Numbered from the stretch's first letter, positions 15,639 through 24,184 are shown. The stretch: DNA of 37,458 bases from Lachnospiraceae bacterium (GCA_910575555.1 CAJTFX010000041.1:1-37458), one strand, 5' to 3'. Numbers and translations are program-made. The notes: generated by a model from the sequence alone, not told the origin.

Positions 15639-17078
15639 ATGAATGTATTAAGACGCTCTATATTGTATATATGGAGAAAAAAAGTGCGTAGCTTAATTAT
15701 GCTTAGTATTATGCTAGTACTTTTAACTACAGCATTGGTTAGTATAGCTATTAAGAAAGGTGCAGAAACTGCAGAAAATCATTTGGAAACATCGATTGGA
15801 GGAGGATTTGTAGTAAAAGAAAACAAAGAAGGAAGAAACCCAAATGACTATGAGAAAAGAGATATGGGAAATGGTTCATATGCAATGTTATATAAAGGAG
15901 ATTCTTTAACCCCAGAAATAGTAGAAAAAATAGAGAAAGTAAATGGGGTAGAAGGGTATAATGCTGAAAATATAGGTCCAGCCAATCTAAAAACAGATGA
16001 TGATCAATATTTAAAATTAAAAGAAATTGAAGGGAGCTTTTTTGCAAATGATGAAATTATGAGTAATCAGGCAAATGTTTATGGATATACAGATGCGAAA
16101 AAGGCCGAATTGTTTACGAGTGGTACTCTAAAATTGGTAGAAGGGCGTTTTATTAATGCTGAAGATAAAAATAAAATTATGATTCATAAAGACTTAGCGG
16201 AACGAAATGGACTGAAGATAGGGGATTATTTACAAATTGCTATGAATCCGTATATGACTGGTGACGAGGAGGCAGGAAAATTGAAAGAACGAGCAGAAAT
16301 TGTTGGGATTTTTTCATCTACAGCAGAAGCACAAATTTCAATGTTTTCTACCCCAGGAGATTTGTTCGAGAATATGGTTATTATGGATGTCGCAACAACT
16401 TTAGATTTATATTCGTGGGCTTCGGAAGGATATTATAAAGTGTATTATAATGTAAAAAATCCCGGAGATATGGATAAGATTATAAAAGAAATAAAAAGTA
16501 TTTCAGATGTGAATTGGGATGCATTTACAATTACAGCAAATGACAAATCTTATGAAGCAATAACAAAACCATTAGAAGATACTCAAAATACAGTGAAAAA
16601 TTTGCTTATTATAACAATAGTTATAAGTGTTCTAATTTTAATTTTAGTTTTAACATTATGGAATAAAAGCAGAATAAAAGAAAATGGAATTCTGCTATCT
16701 ATTGGAGTGGGGAAAAGTAGAATTTTAATTCAGAGAATTTTAGAATTATGTTTTGTCCTTATGTTTGCAATAGTGTTATCATACTGTATTAGCATAGCTA
16801 TAGGAGAAAAAGTAGGGAATGAAATCTTAAAGAATTATGAAGTTACAAACACTTCTTCAGAAGAATCAGAGTTAACAACAGATGGGCAGTTTGGTTATAC
16901 TTTACCTAATATGATTGAAAATAATCTGGAAATTGAAGAAATTAATACGAAAATTGGTGTTAATGACGCAATGATTGTTTATGGCGGTGCACTTGCTATA
17001 ATATTTTTTGCGGTATTTATATCATCATATACTATTTATAAAACATCGCCTAAAAAAATGTTATCAAATATAAGTTAG
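15639..17078 (+). CDS. FtsX/MacB-type ABC permease 1
   Basis: 479 residues from ATG 15639, with GGAGG eight bases upstream. An earlier in-frame TTG at 15624 lies in front of that site and is rejected. Topology is one N-terminal span (about 15-38), a large extracellular MacB-like domain (about 40-310) and three C-terminal spans, the usual FtsX/LolC plan. It should work with permease 2 and the ATPase at 18427 as a mechanotransmission or efflux ABC unit. Next to a lantibiotic- or RiPP-type locus and a two-component system, this class usually gives self-immunity or peptide resistance. The substrate is not shown by the sequence. Confidence 0.88.
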   Translation: MNVLRRSILYIWRKKVRSLIMLSIMLVLLTTALVSIAIKKGAETAENHLETSIGGGFVVKENKEGRNPNDYEKRDMGNGSYAMLYKGDSLTPEIVEKIEKVNGVEGYNAENIGPANLKTDDDQYLKLKEIEGSFFANDEIMSNQANVYGYTDAKKAELFTSGTLKLVEGRFINAEDKNKIMIHKDLAERNGLKIGDYLQIAMNPYMTGDEEAGKLKERAEIVGIFSSTAEAQISMFSTPGDLFENMVIMDVATTLDLYSWASEGYYKVYYNVKNPGDMDKIIKEIKSISDVNWDAFTITANDKSYEAITKPLEDTQNTVKNLLIITIVISVLILILVLTLWNKSRIKENGILLSIGVGKSRILIQRILELCFVLMFAIVLSYCISIAIGEKVGNEILKNYEVTNTSSEESELTTDGQFGYTLPNMIENNLEIEEINTKIGVNDAMIVYGGALAIIFFAVFISSYTIYKTSPKKMLSNIS

Positions 17079-17087
17079 AGGAAATAT

Positions 17088-18413
17088 ATGTTAAAAAGAG
17101 CGATTTTATTTTTAAGAAGAAAAAAAGTTAAGAGTTTAATACTTCTAATTGTCCTAAGTATTATTGCAATATTTGTTTCGATAAGTGCAGAAATTAAAAA
17201 AACATCTGATTTGTCAGCTAAAGAAATTAGGGAGGCAGTTGGTGCAAAATTTAGAATACAGGTAGATAAATCGAAATCAGATAATTTTCAGGATAATGGA
17301 AATGGATTGGAATATATCGGAATTCCGTTAGACGATAAGATCTTAAATACTATATTAAAGGATGAAAGAATTAAAAATTTTAATGCAGCAATTACGAATG
17401 AAACATTTCTATATAGGTCTGTGGGGACACATATTGAATTGGATAAAATGAATAATAAGTATGATGATGACAAAATAATGAGATACCTGACGACATATGA
17501 AGGTAACTCAAATTTAGACATGAATGAATACTTTACTAAAAATATCTTTTCCTTAATTAAAGGGGAATTTATAGAATCTGGTGATAAAAATGTGGCTGTT
17601 ATAAGTAGCAGACTTGCTGAGATAAATGGTTTGGATGTAGGAGATACCTTCGTTTTGGCGGATAAAGATAATAAATTAAAAATAAAGGTAGTGATTAAAG
17701 GGATTTTTGATACTAAAGAATCACAAATTAATGCAGGAATGTTGGCACCAGGAGGATTATATCAGAATAGGGTTTTTGTTGATGTGCAATCAGCAAAAGA
17801 ATTGTCGCAGCGAGAAACATTTAATTGGATTGACTGTTTTATTAGAGATCCAGCTGATTTAAATACTATATTGGATAAAATCGAAAAGGATAAAATCGTT
17901 GATTCAAATTATTTTTCTGTTGTAACCAATGATAGTGAATATAAAAAATTGGTAAATCCGTTAAATGCTCTTATAAAACTTATGAATAATTTTCTAGTTG
18001 TTACTATTTTAGCTGGCACTATAATTCTTTCATTGATCTTAGCGTTTTGGATTAGAGAGAGAATTCATGAAACCGGAATTTATCTATCATTAGGAATAAG
18101 TAAATATACAATTATCAGTCAATATTTACTGGAAGTGTTGATTGTGTCAGGTGTTTCGAGCTTTATAGCGATATTTTTTGCAACTGTATTTAACAATACA
18201 ATAATAAAGAAAATACTGTATTCTTATAAAACGATAGATGAATATAAAGACATGGACATATATGGAAATATTATGAATGAAGTAGGAATTTCCTTTCACA
18301 GTATTTTAGGTGTAATTGGAATAGAAGTTCTGATTGTGATAATTTCTATTATAATTGCCAGTATTCCGATTTTGATAATGAAACCGAAAAAACTATTAAA
18401 TACAATGGAATAG
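17088..18413 (+). CDS. FtsX/MacB-type ABC permease 2
   Basis: 441 residues, starting nine bases after permease 1 with AGAGGAAA in front. It shares the plan of its neighbour: RRKKVKSLI before the first span, an extracellular domain, then three spans, the last near 405-430. Similar starts (LRRSILYIWRKKVRSLI and LKRAILFLRRKKVKSLI) suggest the two genes arose by duplication. They are probably a heterodimeric permease served by the single ATPase that follows. An immunity role is inferred from context. Confidence 0.87.
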   Translation: MLKRAILFLRRKKVKSLILLIVLSIIAIFVSISAEIKKTSDLSAKEIREAVGAKFRIQVDKSKSDNFQDNGNGLEYIGIPLDDKILNTILKDERIKNFNAAITNETFLYRSVGTHIELDKMNNKYDDDKIMRYLTTYEGNSNLDMNEYFTKNIFSLIKGEFIESGDKNVAVISSRLAEINGLDVGDTFVLADKDNKLKIKVVIKGIFDTKESQINAGMLAPGGLYQNRVFVDVQSAKELSQRETFNWIDCFIRDPADLNTILDKIEKDKIVDSNYFSVVTNDSEYKKLVNPLNALIKLMNNFLVVTILAGTIILSLILAFWIRERIHETGIYLSLGISKYTIISQYLLEVLIVSGVSSFIAIFFATVFNNTIIKKILYSYKTIDEYKDMDIYGNIMNEVGISFHSILGVIGIEVLIVIISIIIASIPILIMKPKKLLNTME

Positions 18414-18426
18414 AAAGAGGTAAATA

Positions 18427-19068
18427 ATGAGCGTAATAAAAATAGTAGATCTTGAGTATTCTTATGATGGAAAGAGGAAAATTTTAAATAAAATTAATAT
18501 GGAGTTTGAAGAAGGAAAAGTCTATGCAATTATTGGACCATCAGGATGTGGCAAGACGACATTGTTATCATTGATAGGAGGGCTAGAAGAAACAAGTTCA
18601 GGAGAGATTTATTTTGATAATCAAGAAATAAAAGAATATGGATTGGCAAAACATAGAAAGAATCATGTTTCTTTTGTTTTTCAAAATTATAATCTTATTG
18701 ATTATATGAATGCAATTGAAAATGTAAAACTTACAGCAAAATGTGATGCAGGAACTATTTTAGAAAAAATGGGATTGACTAAGGAAGAAACCAAAAGGAA
18801 TGTGCTTAAATTATCTGGAGGACAGCAACAAAGAGTGGCAATAGCCAGAGCACTGGCATCTGATACAAAGGTTATCTTGGCAGATGAACCTACGGGCAAT
18901 CTAGACGAAAGTATGGCAAAAGAAATTATAAATATCTTAATTGAAATGGCACACAAATTGAAAAAATGTATTATAATTGTTACGCATTCAAATGAAATTG
19001 CTAAAAATGTAGATGTTGTTTATAGATTGAAACGTGGAATGATACAAAAAATTGAAAAAAACGATTAA
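18427..19068 (+). CDS. ABC ATPase of the permease pair (LolD/MacB class)
   Basis: 213 residues. Walker A GPSGCGKTT (37-45), Q-loop FVFQNYNLI, signature LSGGQQQRVA (from L129), Walker B VILADEPTGNLD (D153, E154) and H-loop VTHS are all intact. The GNLD extension is typical of LolD/FtsE/MacB ATPases that serve FtsX-like permeases. It follows permease 2 by 13 bases with AAGAGGTAA in front. It energises the predicted immunity or efflux complex from the cytoplasmic face. Confidence 0.95.
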   Translation: MSVIKIVDLEYSYDGKRKILNKINMEFEEGKVYAIIGPSGCGKTTLLSLIGGLEETSSGEIYFDNQEIKEYGLAKHRKNHVSFVFQNYNLIDYMNAIENVKLTAKCDAGTILEKMGLTKEETKRNVLKLSGGQQQRVAIARALASDTKVILADEPTGNLDESMAKEIINILIEMAHKLKKCIIIVTHSNEIAKNVDVVYRLKRGMIQKIEKND

Positions 19069-19147
19069 ATAGAATAGTCGGTAAGAAAATAAAATTAAAA
19101 ATAAACTCGACAAAGCATTATGACAATTAGTACCTAAAAAGATGCTG

Positions 19148-19189
19148 AAAGGTACGAGACGGATTTGGGTTCGACTCGTACCTTTTATT
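19148..19189 (+). terminator. Terminator of the permease operon
   Basis: AAAGGTACGAG (19148-19158) pairs perfectly with CTCGTACCTTT (19175-19185), with a 16-base loop and T-rich end. Confidence 0.85.
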
Positions 19190-19255
19190 ATTTGAAAAAA
19201 ATATTAATATTAGGCAGGTGATTTATAGAAGATTTCGTTAAAACTCTAATTCGTT

Positions 19256-19585
19256 TTATTCTGTATAATAAGATTCTATAATTTTATCTATTATTGAAAG
19301 TAGAAATTCTTTTTTCTCTTCAGGACAGTTGTTGATACTTTGAAGAAATATACGATTGTTAATAGAAGGATCTATACCAAACAAAATATATTCTGTTGTC
19401 AGTTGCATGTACTCTGAAAATAAAAGCAGTTTTTCAAGTGAAAATCCTCGGTTCCCAAATTCTATATCGCTAAGAAATTTTGAGGTGATTCCCATCATTT
19501 CTGAAAGTTCTTCCCTGCTCATCTTGAGTTTTTCACGTTGTTTTCTAAGTCGTTCACCGATTTCTGCTTTGTTTAACTCTGGCAT
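19256..19585 (-). CDS. XRE-family helix-turn-helix regulator
   Basis: 109 residues. A Cro/CI-type HTH occupies about 8-62 (RLRKQREKLKMSREELSEMM, then SKFLSDIEFGNRG). The C-terminal 40 residues are helical with no known ligand domain. It is transcribed away from the gene at 19713. The ATG at 19585 follows GAGGGGGT on the minus strand. A perfect 9-bp inverted repeat in the shared upstream region (19644-19676) is its likely operator, which would make it a local repressor of itself and the 129-residue gene. It lies between the RiPP/immunity block and the agr operon, so it could bear on either. Confidence 0.88.
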   Translation of the reverse strand: MPELNKAEIGERLRKQREKLKMSREELSEMMGITSKFLSDIEFGNRGFSLEKLLLFSEYMQLTTEYILFGIDPSINNRIFLQSINNCPEEKKEFLLSIIDKIIESYYTE

Positions 19586-19643
19586 ATAATATACCCCCTC
19601 TACTTCAATATCATTATATTTTATGTTCTTTTATTCAGAAATA

Positions 19644-19683
19644 AACTATAAGAGTTGAAAAATAGAACTTATAGTTGTATAGT
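19644..19683 (+). promoter_or_regulatory. Divergent promoter region with inverted-repeat operator
   Basis: TTGAAA (19655-19660), a 17-base spacer and TATAGT (19678-19683) form a good rightward promoter for the gene at 19713. The inverted repeat AACTATAAG (19644-19652) and CTTATAGTT (19668-19676) straddles the -35 and fills the spacer, so a bound repressor would block RNA polymerase. On the minus strand a TATAAT lies near 19613-19618 for the XRE gene. Confidence 0.65.
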
Positions 19684-19712
19684 GATGTAAAAATTAAAAG
19701 GAGAAAAATTTA

Positions 19713-20102
19713 ATGGAAGACAAGAACTATGGTATGATAGAGGAGATAGAGAAGGAAATAAAACAAAAATATCCATTATGCGATATAGAATGGTTTTTTG
19801 ATAGAAATAATTTTCAAAATAAGAAAGATGAGGGGATAGAAATCAAGCGAATTTTGAACGGGCTAATTTTTAGTATATGTTCATGGAAAAATACCATTCA
19901 CTTTTATATACGGATTCATAAATATAAAGAGTGGTATATACTTCGAATTCTTATTGAGGAACAAATGCCATCAGAATTAATTGATCTATTGAATAAGCAA
20001 ATGATAAATAAGAGGAATATAATTAGCATAATGAATGATGATAGATGTACGGTAGTGAAAATGATACTATACTGTAATTATTTTAATAAAGCCGAACAGT
20101 AA
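19713..20102 (+). CDS. Small unknown protein between XRE regulator and agr operon
   Basis: 129 residues, not recognised. It is hydrophilic and mixed alpha/beta in appearance, without signal peptide, membrane span or metal motif. It starts MEDKNYGMIEEIEKEI and holds an aromatic central part (HFYIRIHKYKEWYILRI). AAAAGGAG precedes the ATG and a clear promoter with an overlapping inverted repeat controls it. Pairing with a divergent XRE gene suggests a tightly regulated accessory, perhaps an anti-repressor or modulator, but nothing in the sequence proves this. Confidence 0.6.
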   Translation: MEDKNYGMIEEIEKEIKQKYPLCDIEWFFDRNNFQNKKDEGIEIKRILNGLIFSICSWKNTIHFYIRIHKYKEWYILRILIEEQMPSELIDLLNKQMINKRNIISIMNDDRCTVVKMILYCNYFNKAEQ

Positions 20103-20154
20103 TGAAATATTAAAGATAAGGAGATTCATGATGTGAAGACTCAAAACTATTTAT

Positions 20155-20222
20155 CGTAGTTTAGCCGTAGATTTCGTAGTTTGTCCATTATTATTGCATT
20201 TACTAGAAAAATGTAATACTGT
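20155..20222 (+). promoter_or_regulatory. Repeats resembling LytTR sites in front of the agr operon
   Basis: CGTAGTTTA (20155-20163) and CGTAGTTTG (20175-20183) form a direct repeat 20 bases apart, with a third near-copy CGTAGATTT between them (20166-20174). AgrA-type LytTR regulators bind pairs of about 9-bp direct repeats set about two helical turns apart just upstream of a weak -35. Downstream, TTGCAT (20194-20199) and TACTGT (20217-20222) are 17 bases apart. This fits an autoinduced agr promoter. Confidence 0.5.
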
Positions 20223-20252
20223 TTATAAAAAAAGAAAAGGGAGGATTTAGTA

Positions 20253-20399
20253 ATGAATCTAAAAAGAAGTGCCACGAAATTTGTAGCGAAGATAGCATAT
20301 AAGGAAGCGGAGAGAAGTGCCAATACAGCGTGTGTATTTTTTCATGGACAACCTTCGATGCCTCGTCGTGTACAGGAATTAAAGAAAGTAAAGAAATAA
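20253..20399 (+). CDS. agrD: AgrD-like autoinducing peptide precursor
   Basis: 48-residue peptide behind a strong GGGAGG site, ending five bases before agrB. It has the three-part AgrD plan: an amphipathic basic N-terminus (LKRSATKFVAKIAYKEAE), a short signal block around C27 (NTACVFFHG), and a charged C-terminal tail with the conserved P-x-x-P element (GQPSMPRRV). The protease AgrB should cut after the signal block and close a thiolactone on C27. A five-residue ring of C-V-F-F-H is one reading, but the exact ends cannot be seen. Cyclic peptides of this type are read by the membrane kinase encoded downstream. Confidence 0.85.
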   Translation: MNLKRSATKFVAKIAYKEAERSANTACVFFHGQPSMPRRVQELKKVKK

Positions 20400-20403
20400 G
20401 AAA

Positions 20404-20961
20404 ATGGTTGAAGCAATTGTAAGAGTGCTTATAAAAAATAGGATTATAGCACAGGATGATTATGTGGTGTACCAGTATGGGGTAAGCTTGTTAATTAAGA
20501 AAATTTTTCACATAGCTACAATGGTATTATTTGGATTTATATGTGGAAAATTTATATGTACGATAGTATTTTTAACAGCATATGCTGCTATTCGAGAACA
20601 GGCCGGTGGATATCATGCAAAAACATCGAAAGGGTGTTACCTTTGTACATGGATTGTTACGTTGTTTGCTATATTATTATTCTATGTATTTGAAAAGATT
20701 GAAATAACAGAATCTTTTGTCATTTTAGCTGTTTGTGCACTTATGATTAGCTGTTTAGCACCACAAGAAACTTCAAATAGACCGTTAGATACGCAAGAAT
20801 TGATTTTATACAGAAAAAAAACACGTAAATATTTAATTGTAGAAGGGATAATCTGTTTGATATCCCTTTTTTTTAAAGCCATCGTAAGTGGAATTTTATG
20901 TGCTTGGATTGTAGAAACAATTATGTTATTAATTGGAAGAGAAGATATAAAGTCAAAATAG
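20404..20961 (+). CDS. agrB: AgrB-like membrane peptidase for the autoinducing peptide
   Basis: 185-residue polytopic membrane protein of the AgrB family. The catalytic cysteine-protease pair is H71 (GGYHAKTSKGC) and C78, seven residues apart as in AgrB, with the conserved REQAGGYHA block before it. Four to six hydrophobic spans surround this loop. It cuts the AgrD tail and helps form and export the cyclic thiolactone. The start is ATG at 20404, right after the agrD stop, so the two genes are coupled. Confidence 0.93.
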   Translation: MVEAIVRVLIKNRIIAQDDYVVYQYGVSLLIKKIFHIATMVLFGFICGKFICTIVFLTAYAAIREQAGGYHAKTSKGCYLCTWIVTLFAILLFYVFEKIEITESFVILAVCALMISCLAPQETSNRPLDTQELILYRKKTRKYLIVEGIICLISLFFKAIVSGILCAWIVETIMLLIGREDIKSK

Positions 20962-21061
20962 ATTGATAGCATTAGCTCGTGAAGGTTAGTGAAGAGATTA
21001 TTATTTTGATGCATGATATAGGCTGCAAATATACTTGCGGGGTATAACGGAGGCGATATGA

Positions 21062-21781
21062 ATGATAAAAGTGGCTGTGTGCGATGATGATAAGCAAGTT
21101 TGTACTAAATTAGTCGCTATGATAAAAGATTATTTTGAAGATATTGGAAGACCTGTGTGGGTAGCCGGATTTACAAATGGTTTGAGTGTGCTAAAAGCAA
21201 ATATTCGATTTGATGTGATCTTTTTAGATATAGACATGCCAGGACTTGATGGAATAGAAACCGCTAAAAGATTAAGAAATTGGGATGTGAATAGTAAAAT
21301 AATTTACGTAACAAATTATAGTAAATTTAAAAGTTGTGCATATAAGGTTCATGCATTTGACTATGTTGATAAACCAGTTAGAGAAAGTAAAATTTTTGAT
21401 GTGTTAAAAGAGGTTATGCATTATTTGGATAATGCAGTAGAAAAACAAAAATATGCGTTTACTACAGAAAAAGGAGTTTTAACAATTGAATTAGATGATA
21501 TCTATTACTTTGAATATGTGGCGAGGAGAGTTTTGATAAATACTTCCCAAGGTGAATATATAGCTACATATAGTTTGAAAGAACTATACAATAAATTCAA
21601 TAAATATAATTTCGAATCACCACATAAAAGCTTTATTATAAATATGCTACATATTAAATATATTAAAGGATTTGATATATTTATGGAGAATGGATCAATT
21701 ATACCTCTAGCACAAAAACGAGCTGTTGGTTTTAAGGAAAAATTCAATGATTTCTTACAATCAACGTTTGATAAGATTTAA
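21062..21781 (+). CDS. agrA: AgrA-like response regulator (LytTR DNA-binding domain)
   Basis: 239 residues. A receiver domain (1-120) carries C7-D8-D9-D10 acidic residues, phospho-acceptor D56 in VIFLDIDMP, and K in YVDKPV. A LytTR DNA-binding domain follows (about 135-235, with DIYYFEYVARRVLI, FESPHKSFIINM and IPLAQKRAVGFK). GGAGG stands nine bases before the ATG. It should bind the CGTAGTTT direct repeats upstream of agrD to switch on the operon, and possibly distant targets. Confidence 0.93.
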   Translation: MIKVAVCDDDKQVCTKLVAMIKDYFEDIGRPVWVAGFTNGLSVLKANIRFDVIFLDIDMPGLDGIETAKRLRNWDVNSKIIYVTNYSKFKSCAYKVHAFDYVDKPVRESKIFDVLKEVMHYLDNAVEKQKYAFTTEKGVLTIELDDIYYFEYVARRVLINTSQGEYIATYSLKELYNKFNKYNFESPHKSFIINMLHIKYIKGFDIFMENGSIIPLAQKRAVGFKEKFNDFLQSTFDKI

Positions 21782-21799
21782 AGAAATGGGGGAAAGATA

Positions 21800-23086
21800 T
21801 TGTATTTTATAGGAATGCTTTGTTCTTGCATAGTGACAGGTTATATACTTTTTGCAATTATGCGGAATTTGTACGAAAAAACCTTTATTAATAATAAGTG
21901 GATTTATATGGGGGCATATATAGCATACATTCTTTTGAGTTTAGGGGTAGCGTGGTTAAAGATGCCTGTATTAAATGTAGTAAATTCCATACTTGTTTTA
22001 TACAGCTTGACAAAATGGTTGTATAAAACAAATGGAAGAAGTGTACTTTTTGATGCGGGTTTTATTATTATATATTTAGTGATTGTAGATATTGCAGTAA
22101 CCGTTATTTTTTCAAATTTTTTGGGAAGTAGTACGTATGAGGTTTTAAGAGATCCTAAATATTTTTTAGTTTCAGGTATTGGCAATTCTATTATTGGACT
22201 TTGTACTTATAAGTTAGTGATACAACTTTTGCAACATTGCCAAAGGAGCATGATGTCAAGATTGCTACATATATATATGTTATTTTTGATGGTGTTTGAA
22301 TTGGGAATAATATGTTGCTTTGTTCGATGGAAAATAAATAAGCCTAATAATTTGGCATTGCTAATGGTATGTTTGGGATTTGTGGTTATTGATGCGGGAG
22401 TAATTTATTTGTATCAAAAATTATCAGAAGAGGCTGTGTTAGAAAAAAAGACTGAATTGATTGAACAACAACTTGAGATAATACAAAAATATTATGAAGG
22501 ACTTCAAGATAATTATGAAAGTATTCAGAAAATATTACATGACACTAAAAAGCATATACAGGTACTTAGGGATCTGGAAGAAATGGACAAAAAGGAGTAT
22601 GCTGAAGAATTACTTAATTCTATTAGAAATGTGGAACCTCAGTTTTTTTGTAGTGATAAAATAGTATGTGCAATTATATGGAACAATATGCAGATCTGTA
22701 AACAAAATAATATTGATTTTGAAATCAATATGCAGGATATTATTTTTGATTTTATGGATAGTATAGAGATTACAGCACTATTTGCAAACCTATTGGATAA
22801 TGCTATTGAAGCTTGCGAGAGCAGTAATGTGTCTAATAAAAAAATATTTTTAAGAATTCATTGTTTTAAGGAGTATACTGTAATAAAAATGAAAAATACT
22901 ATAGGAAGTACGCCTAAATTAAAAAATGGAAAATTAGTTTCTACAAAAGAAGGGCATTTGGGAATAGGAATGACAATTTTGGAAGGAATAGCAAACAAAT
23001 ATTGTGGACATATGGATTTTGAATACTCGGATGAGTGTTTCGAAACAAAAATTATTTTGCTATCACATAATATTTCAGATATCTAA
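21800..23086 (+). CDS. agrC: AgrC-like sensor histidine kinase
   Basis: 428 residues from TTG 21800, with GGGGGAAAG in front. Residues 1-205 hold six or seven hydrophobic spans forming the peptide-sensing part. A coiled linker (VLEKKTELIEQQLEII) leads to a HPK10-type dimerization block with the likely phospho-histidine in ILHDTKKH. The ATPase end has N-box FANLLDNAIEACES and G-box GHLGIGMTILEG. Length and plan match AgrC. With AgrD, B and A it completes the circuit. The order D-B-A-C differs from the staphylococcal B-D-C-A. Confidence 0.92.
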   Translation: MYFIGMLCSCIVTGYILFAIMRNLYEKTFINNKWIYMGAYIAYILLSLGVAWLKMPVLNVVNSILVLYSLTKWLYKTNGRSVLFDAGFIIIYLVIVDIAVTVIFSNFLGSSTYEVLRDPKYFLVSGIGNSIIGLCTYKLVIQLLQHCQRSMMSRLLHIYMLFLMVFELGIICCFVRWKINKPNNLALLMVCLGFVVIDAGVIYLYQKLSEEAVLEKKTELIEQQLEIIQKYYEGLQDNYESIQKILHDTKKHIQVLRDLEEMDKKEYAEELLNSIRNVEPQFFCSDKIVCAIIWNNMQICKQNNIDFEINMQDIIFDFMDSIEITALFANLLDNAIEACESSNVSNKKIFLRIHCFKEYTVIKMKNTIGSTPKLKNGKLVSTKEGHLGIGMTILEGIANKYCGHMDFEYSDECFETKIILLSHNISDI

Positions 23087-23199
23087 AAGCAAATCAGCAA
23101 AAACTAGTAGTATAATTACAGAAAAAATTAGAAGTTAAAAGCGATTGTTAATTAGATTGCAAAAGAACAAAATATTCATAAAATTCAATATTTACTTTA

Positions 23200-23238
23200 G
23201 GGGACAGTTAATAGAGTATTGACTGTTCTTTTTTTGTG
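23200..23238 (+). terminator. Terminator downstream of the agr operon
   Basis: GGACAGTTAATA (23201-23212) pairs with TATTGACTGTTC (23217-23228), followed by seven T. The surrounding 23087-23378 is otherwise gene-free and AT-rich. Confidence 0.8.
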
Positions 23239-23378
23239 TATAAAACTGTGAGATAATAGAGCATCTATATCTTTTTGGCAAGAAATATTATAATTATAAA
23301 CTGGATATAAGTATTTCAATGGTTTTGTTCCGAATGATTAATTTAATAACTACTTTATCATCACGTAGTAGATTTTAA

Positions 23379-23696
23379 TTACATTTTTTCTTTTTGGGTT
23401 TCTTGCAATCTTCTCCCGAGTAACAGTAAGGTCCTTTTGTTTGTTTCATTTAGTTTTTTATAAATTTCCCAGAGCTCTCTTCCTTCATTATCGGAAAAAC
23501 TATTTTGTTCATCATAAATCAAGACCTCTAAAGGCAGCTGAAAGATATCTGTTAATTTCATTAATAAACCCAATGATACATGCTTAATCTCTGTTTTTTC
23601 TAATCTGCTAACAGTTTGTTGGCTAATTCCAAGTTTTTCGCTCATTTCTTTTTGTGAGAGCCCAAATTCTTTTCGCTTTTTCTTTAGGACATTCAT
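23379..23696 (-). CDS. XRE-family transcription regulator
   Basis: 105 residues. The HTH covers about 4-58 (LKKKRKEFGLSQKEMSEKLG, then QQTVSRLEKTEIKH). A short acidic linker and helical tail (LLLLGRRLQETQKEK) follow. ATG is at 23696. It faces the agr operon tail to tail and is the first gene of a leftward regulatory patch. The target is not evident. It may mark the edge of a separate mobile segment. Confidence 0.85.
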   Translation of the reverse strand: MNVLKKKRKEFGLSQKEMSEKLGISQQTVSRLEKTEIKHVSLGLLMKLTDIFQLPLEVLIYDEQNSFSDNEGRELWEIYKKLNETNKRTLLLLGRRLQETQKEKM

Positions 23697-23860
23697 TGTC
23701 TTTGTTATTTTCTCCCGATATTTGTAATATTTATTTTGATAATGACAAGATTAGCTTTAATTTCTTTAGTTAAATTATTATACCATAGTTATTGATTGCC
23801 TGGGGATAAAAGAATAAATGAAATATAAAAGGTAAGATAAGAAAGCTGTTAGATTTAAGA

Positions 23861-24094
23861 TTATTTCAATAATTCGTCATAACTTGTTCCCAAACAATCC
23901 CGGATTCCTCGTAGTTGAGTTCCTGTGATATGCTGAATGCCTCTTTCAATTTTGACTAGGGTTTCTCGTGTTATATCTATGTTTTGCAACTGCAGCATAC
24001 GGACAAGTTCCGTTTGCCCGATTCCCCGTTCTTTCCTTATATGGCGGATATTACTGCCAATATTAATCCCTTTCTGTTTAATCTTCTGTTCTAT
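23861..24094 (-). pseudogene. Small HTH regulator with ATA in place of the start codon
   Basis: One frame encodes 77 residues resembling small XRE-type regulators: IGSNIRHIRKERGIGQTEL, ITRETLVKIERGIQHITGTQ, ending GTSYDELLK. The expected start position reads ATA (24092-24094) ten bases after AAGGAG, and a stop lies directly upstream in frame, so no ATG, GTG or TTG serves the N-terminus. A one-base change from ATG explains this. ATA initiation is very poor, so the gene is either a fresh pseudogene or expressed at trace level. Two palindromes lie just upstream. Confidence 0.65.
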
Positions 24095-24114
24095 CTAATA
24101 AGATCTCCTTACAT

Positions 24115-24184
24115 GGACTGAAATTAGTCCGATTCACCTTTATCTTATCGGTATGGAATGATACAATGGGACTAGAATAAGTCC
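24115..24184. promoter_or_regulatory. Pair of GGACT palindromes (operator-like)
   Basis: GGACTGAAATTAGTCC (24115-24130) and GGACTAGAATAAGTCC (24169-24184) are 16-bp palindromic sites with perfect GGACT/AGTCC arms, set 54 bases apart. They flank the likely start region of the small HTH gene and face the ribbon-helix-helix gene. Related sites recur at 24410-24492, which points to one regulator acting across the intergenic regions. Confidence 0.55.

Noticed and set aside
20155-20184. CGTAGTTT repeats as a short CRISPR-like array
   Set aside because: Repeats are 9 bases with 2 to 11 base gaps, far too short for CRISPR; a regulator site is more sensible.
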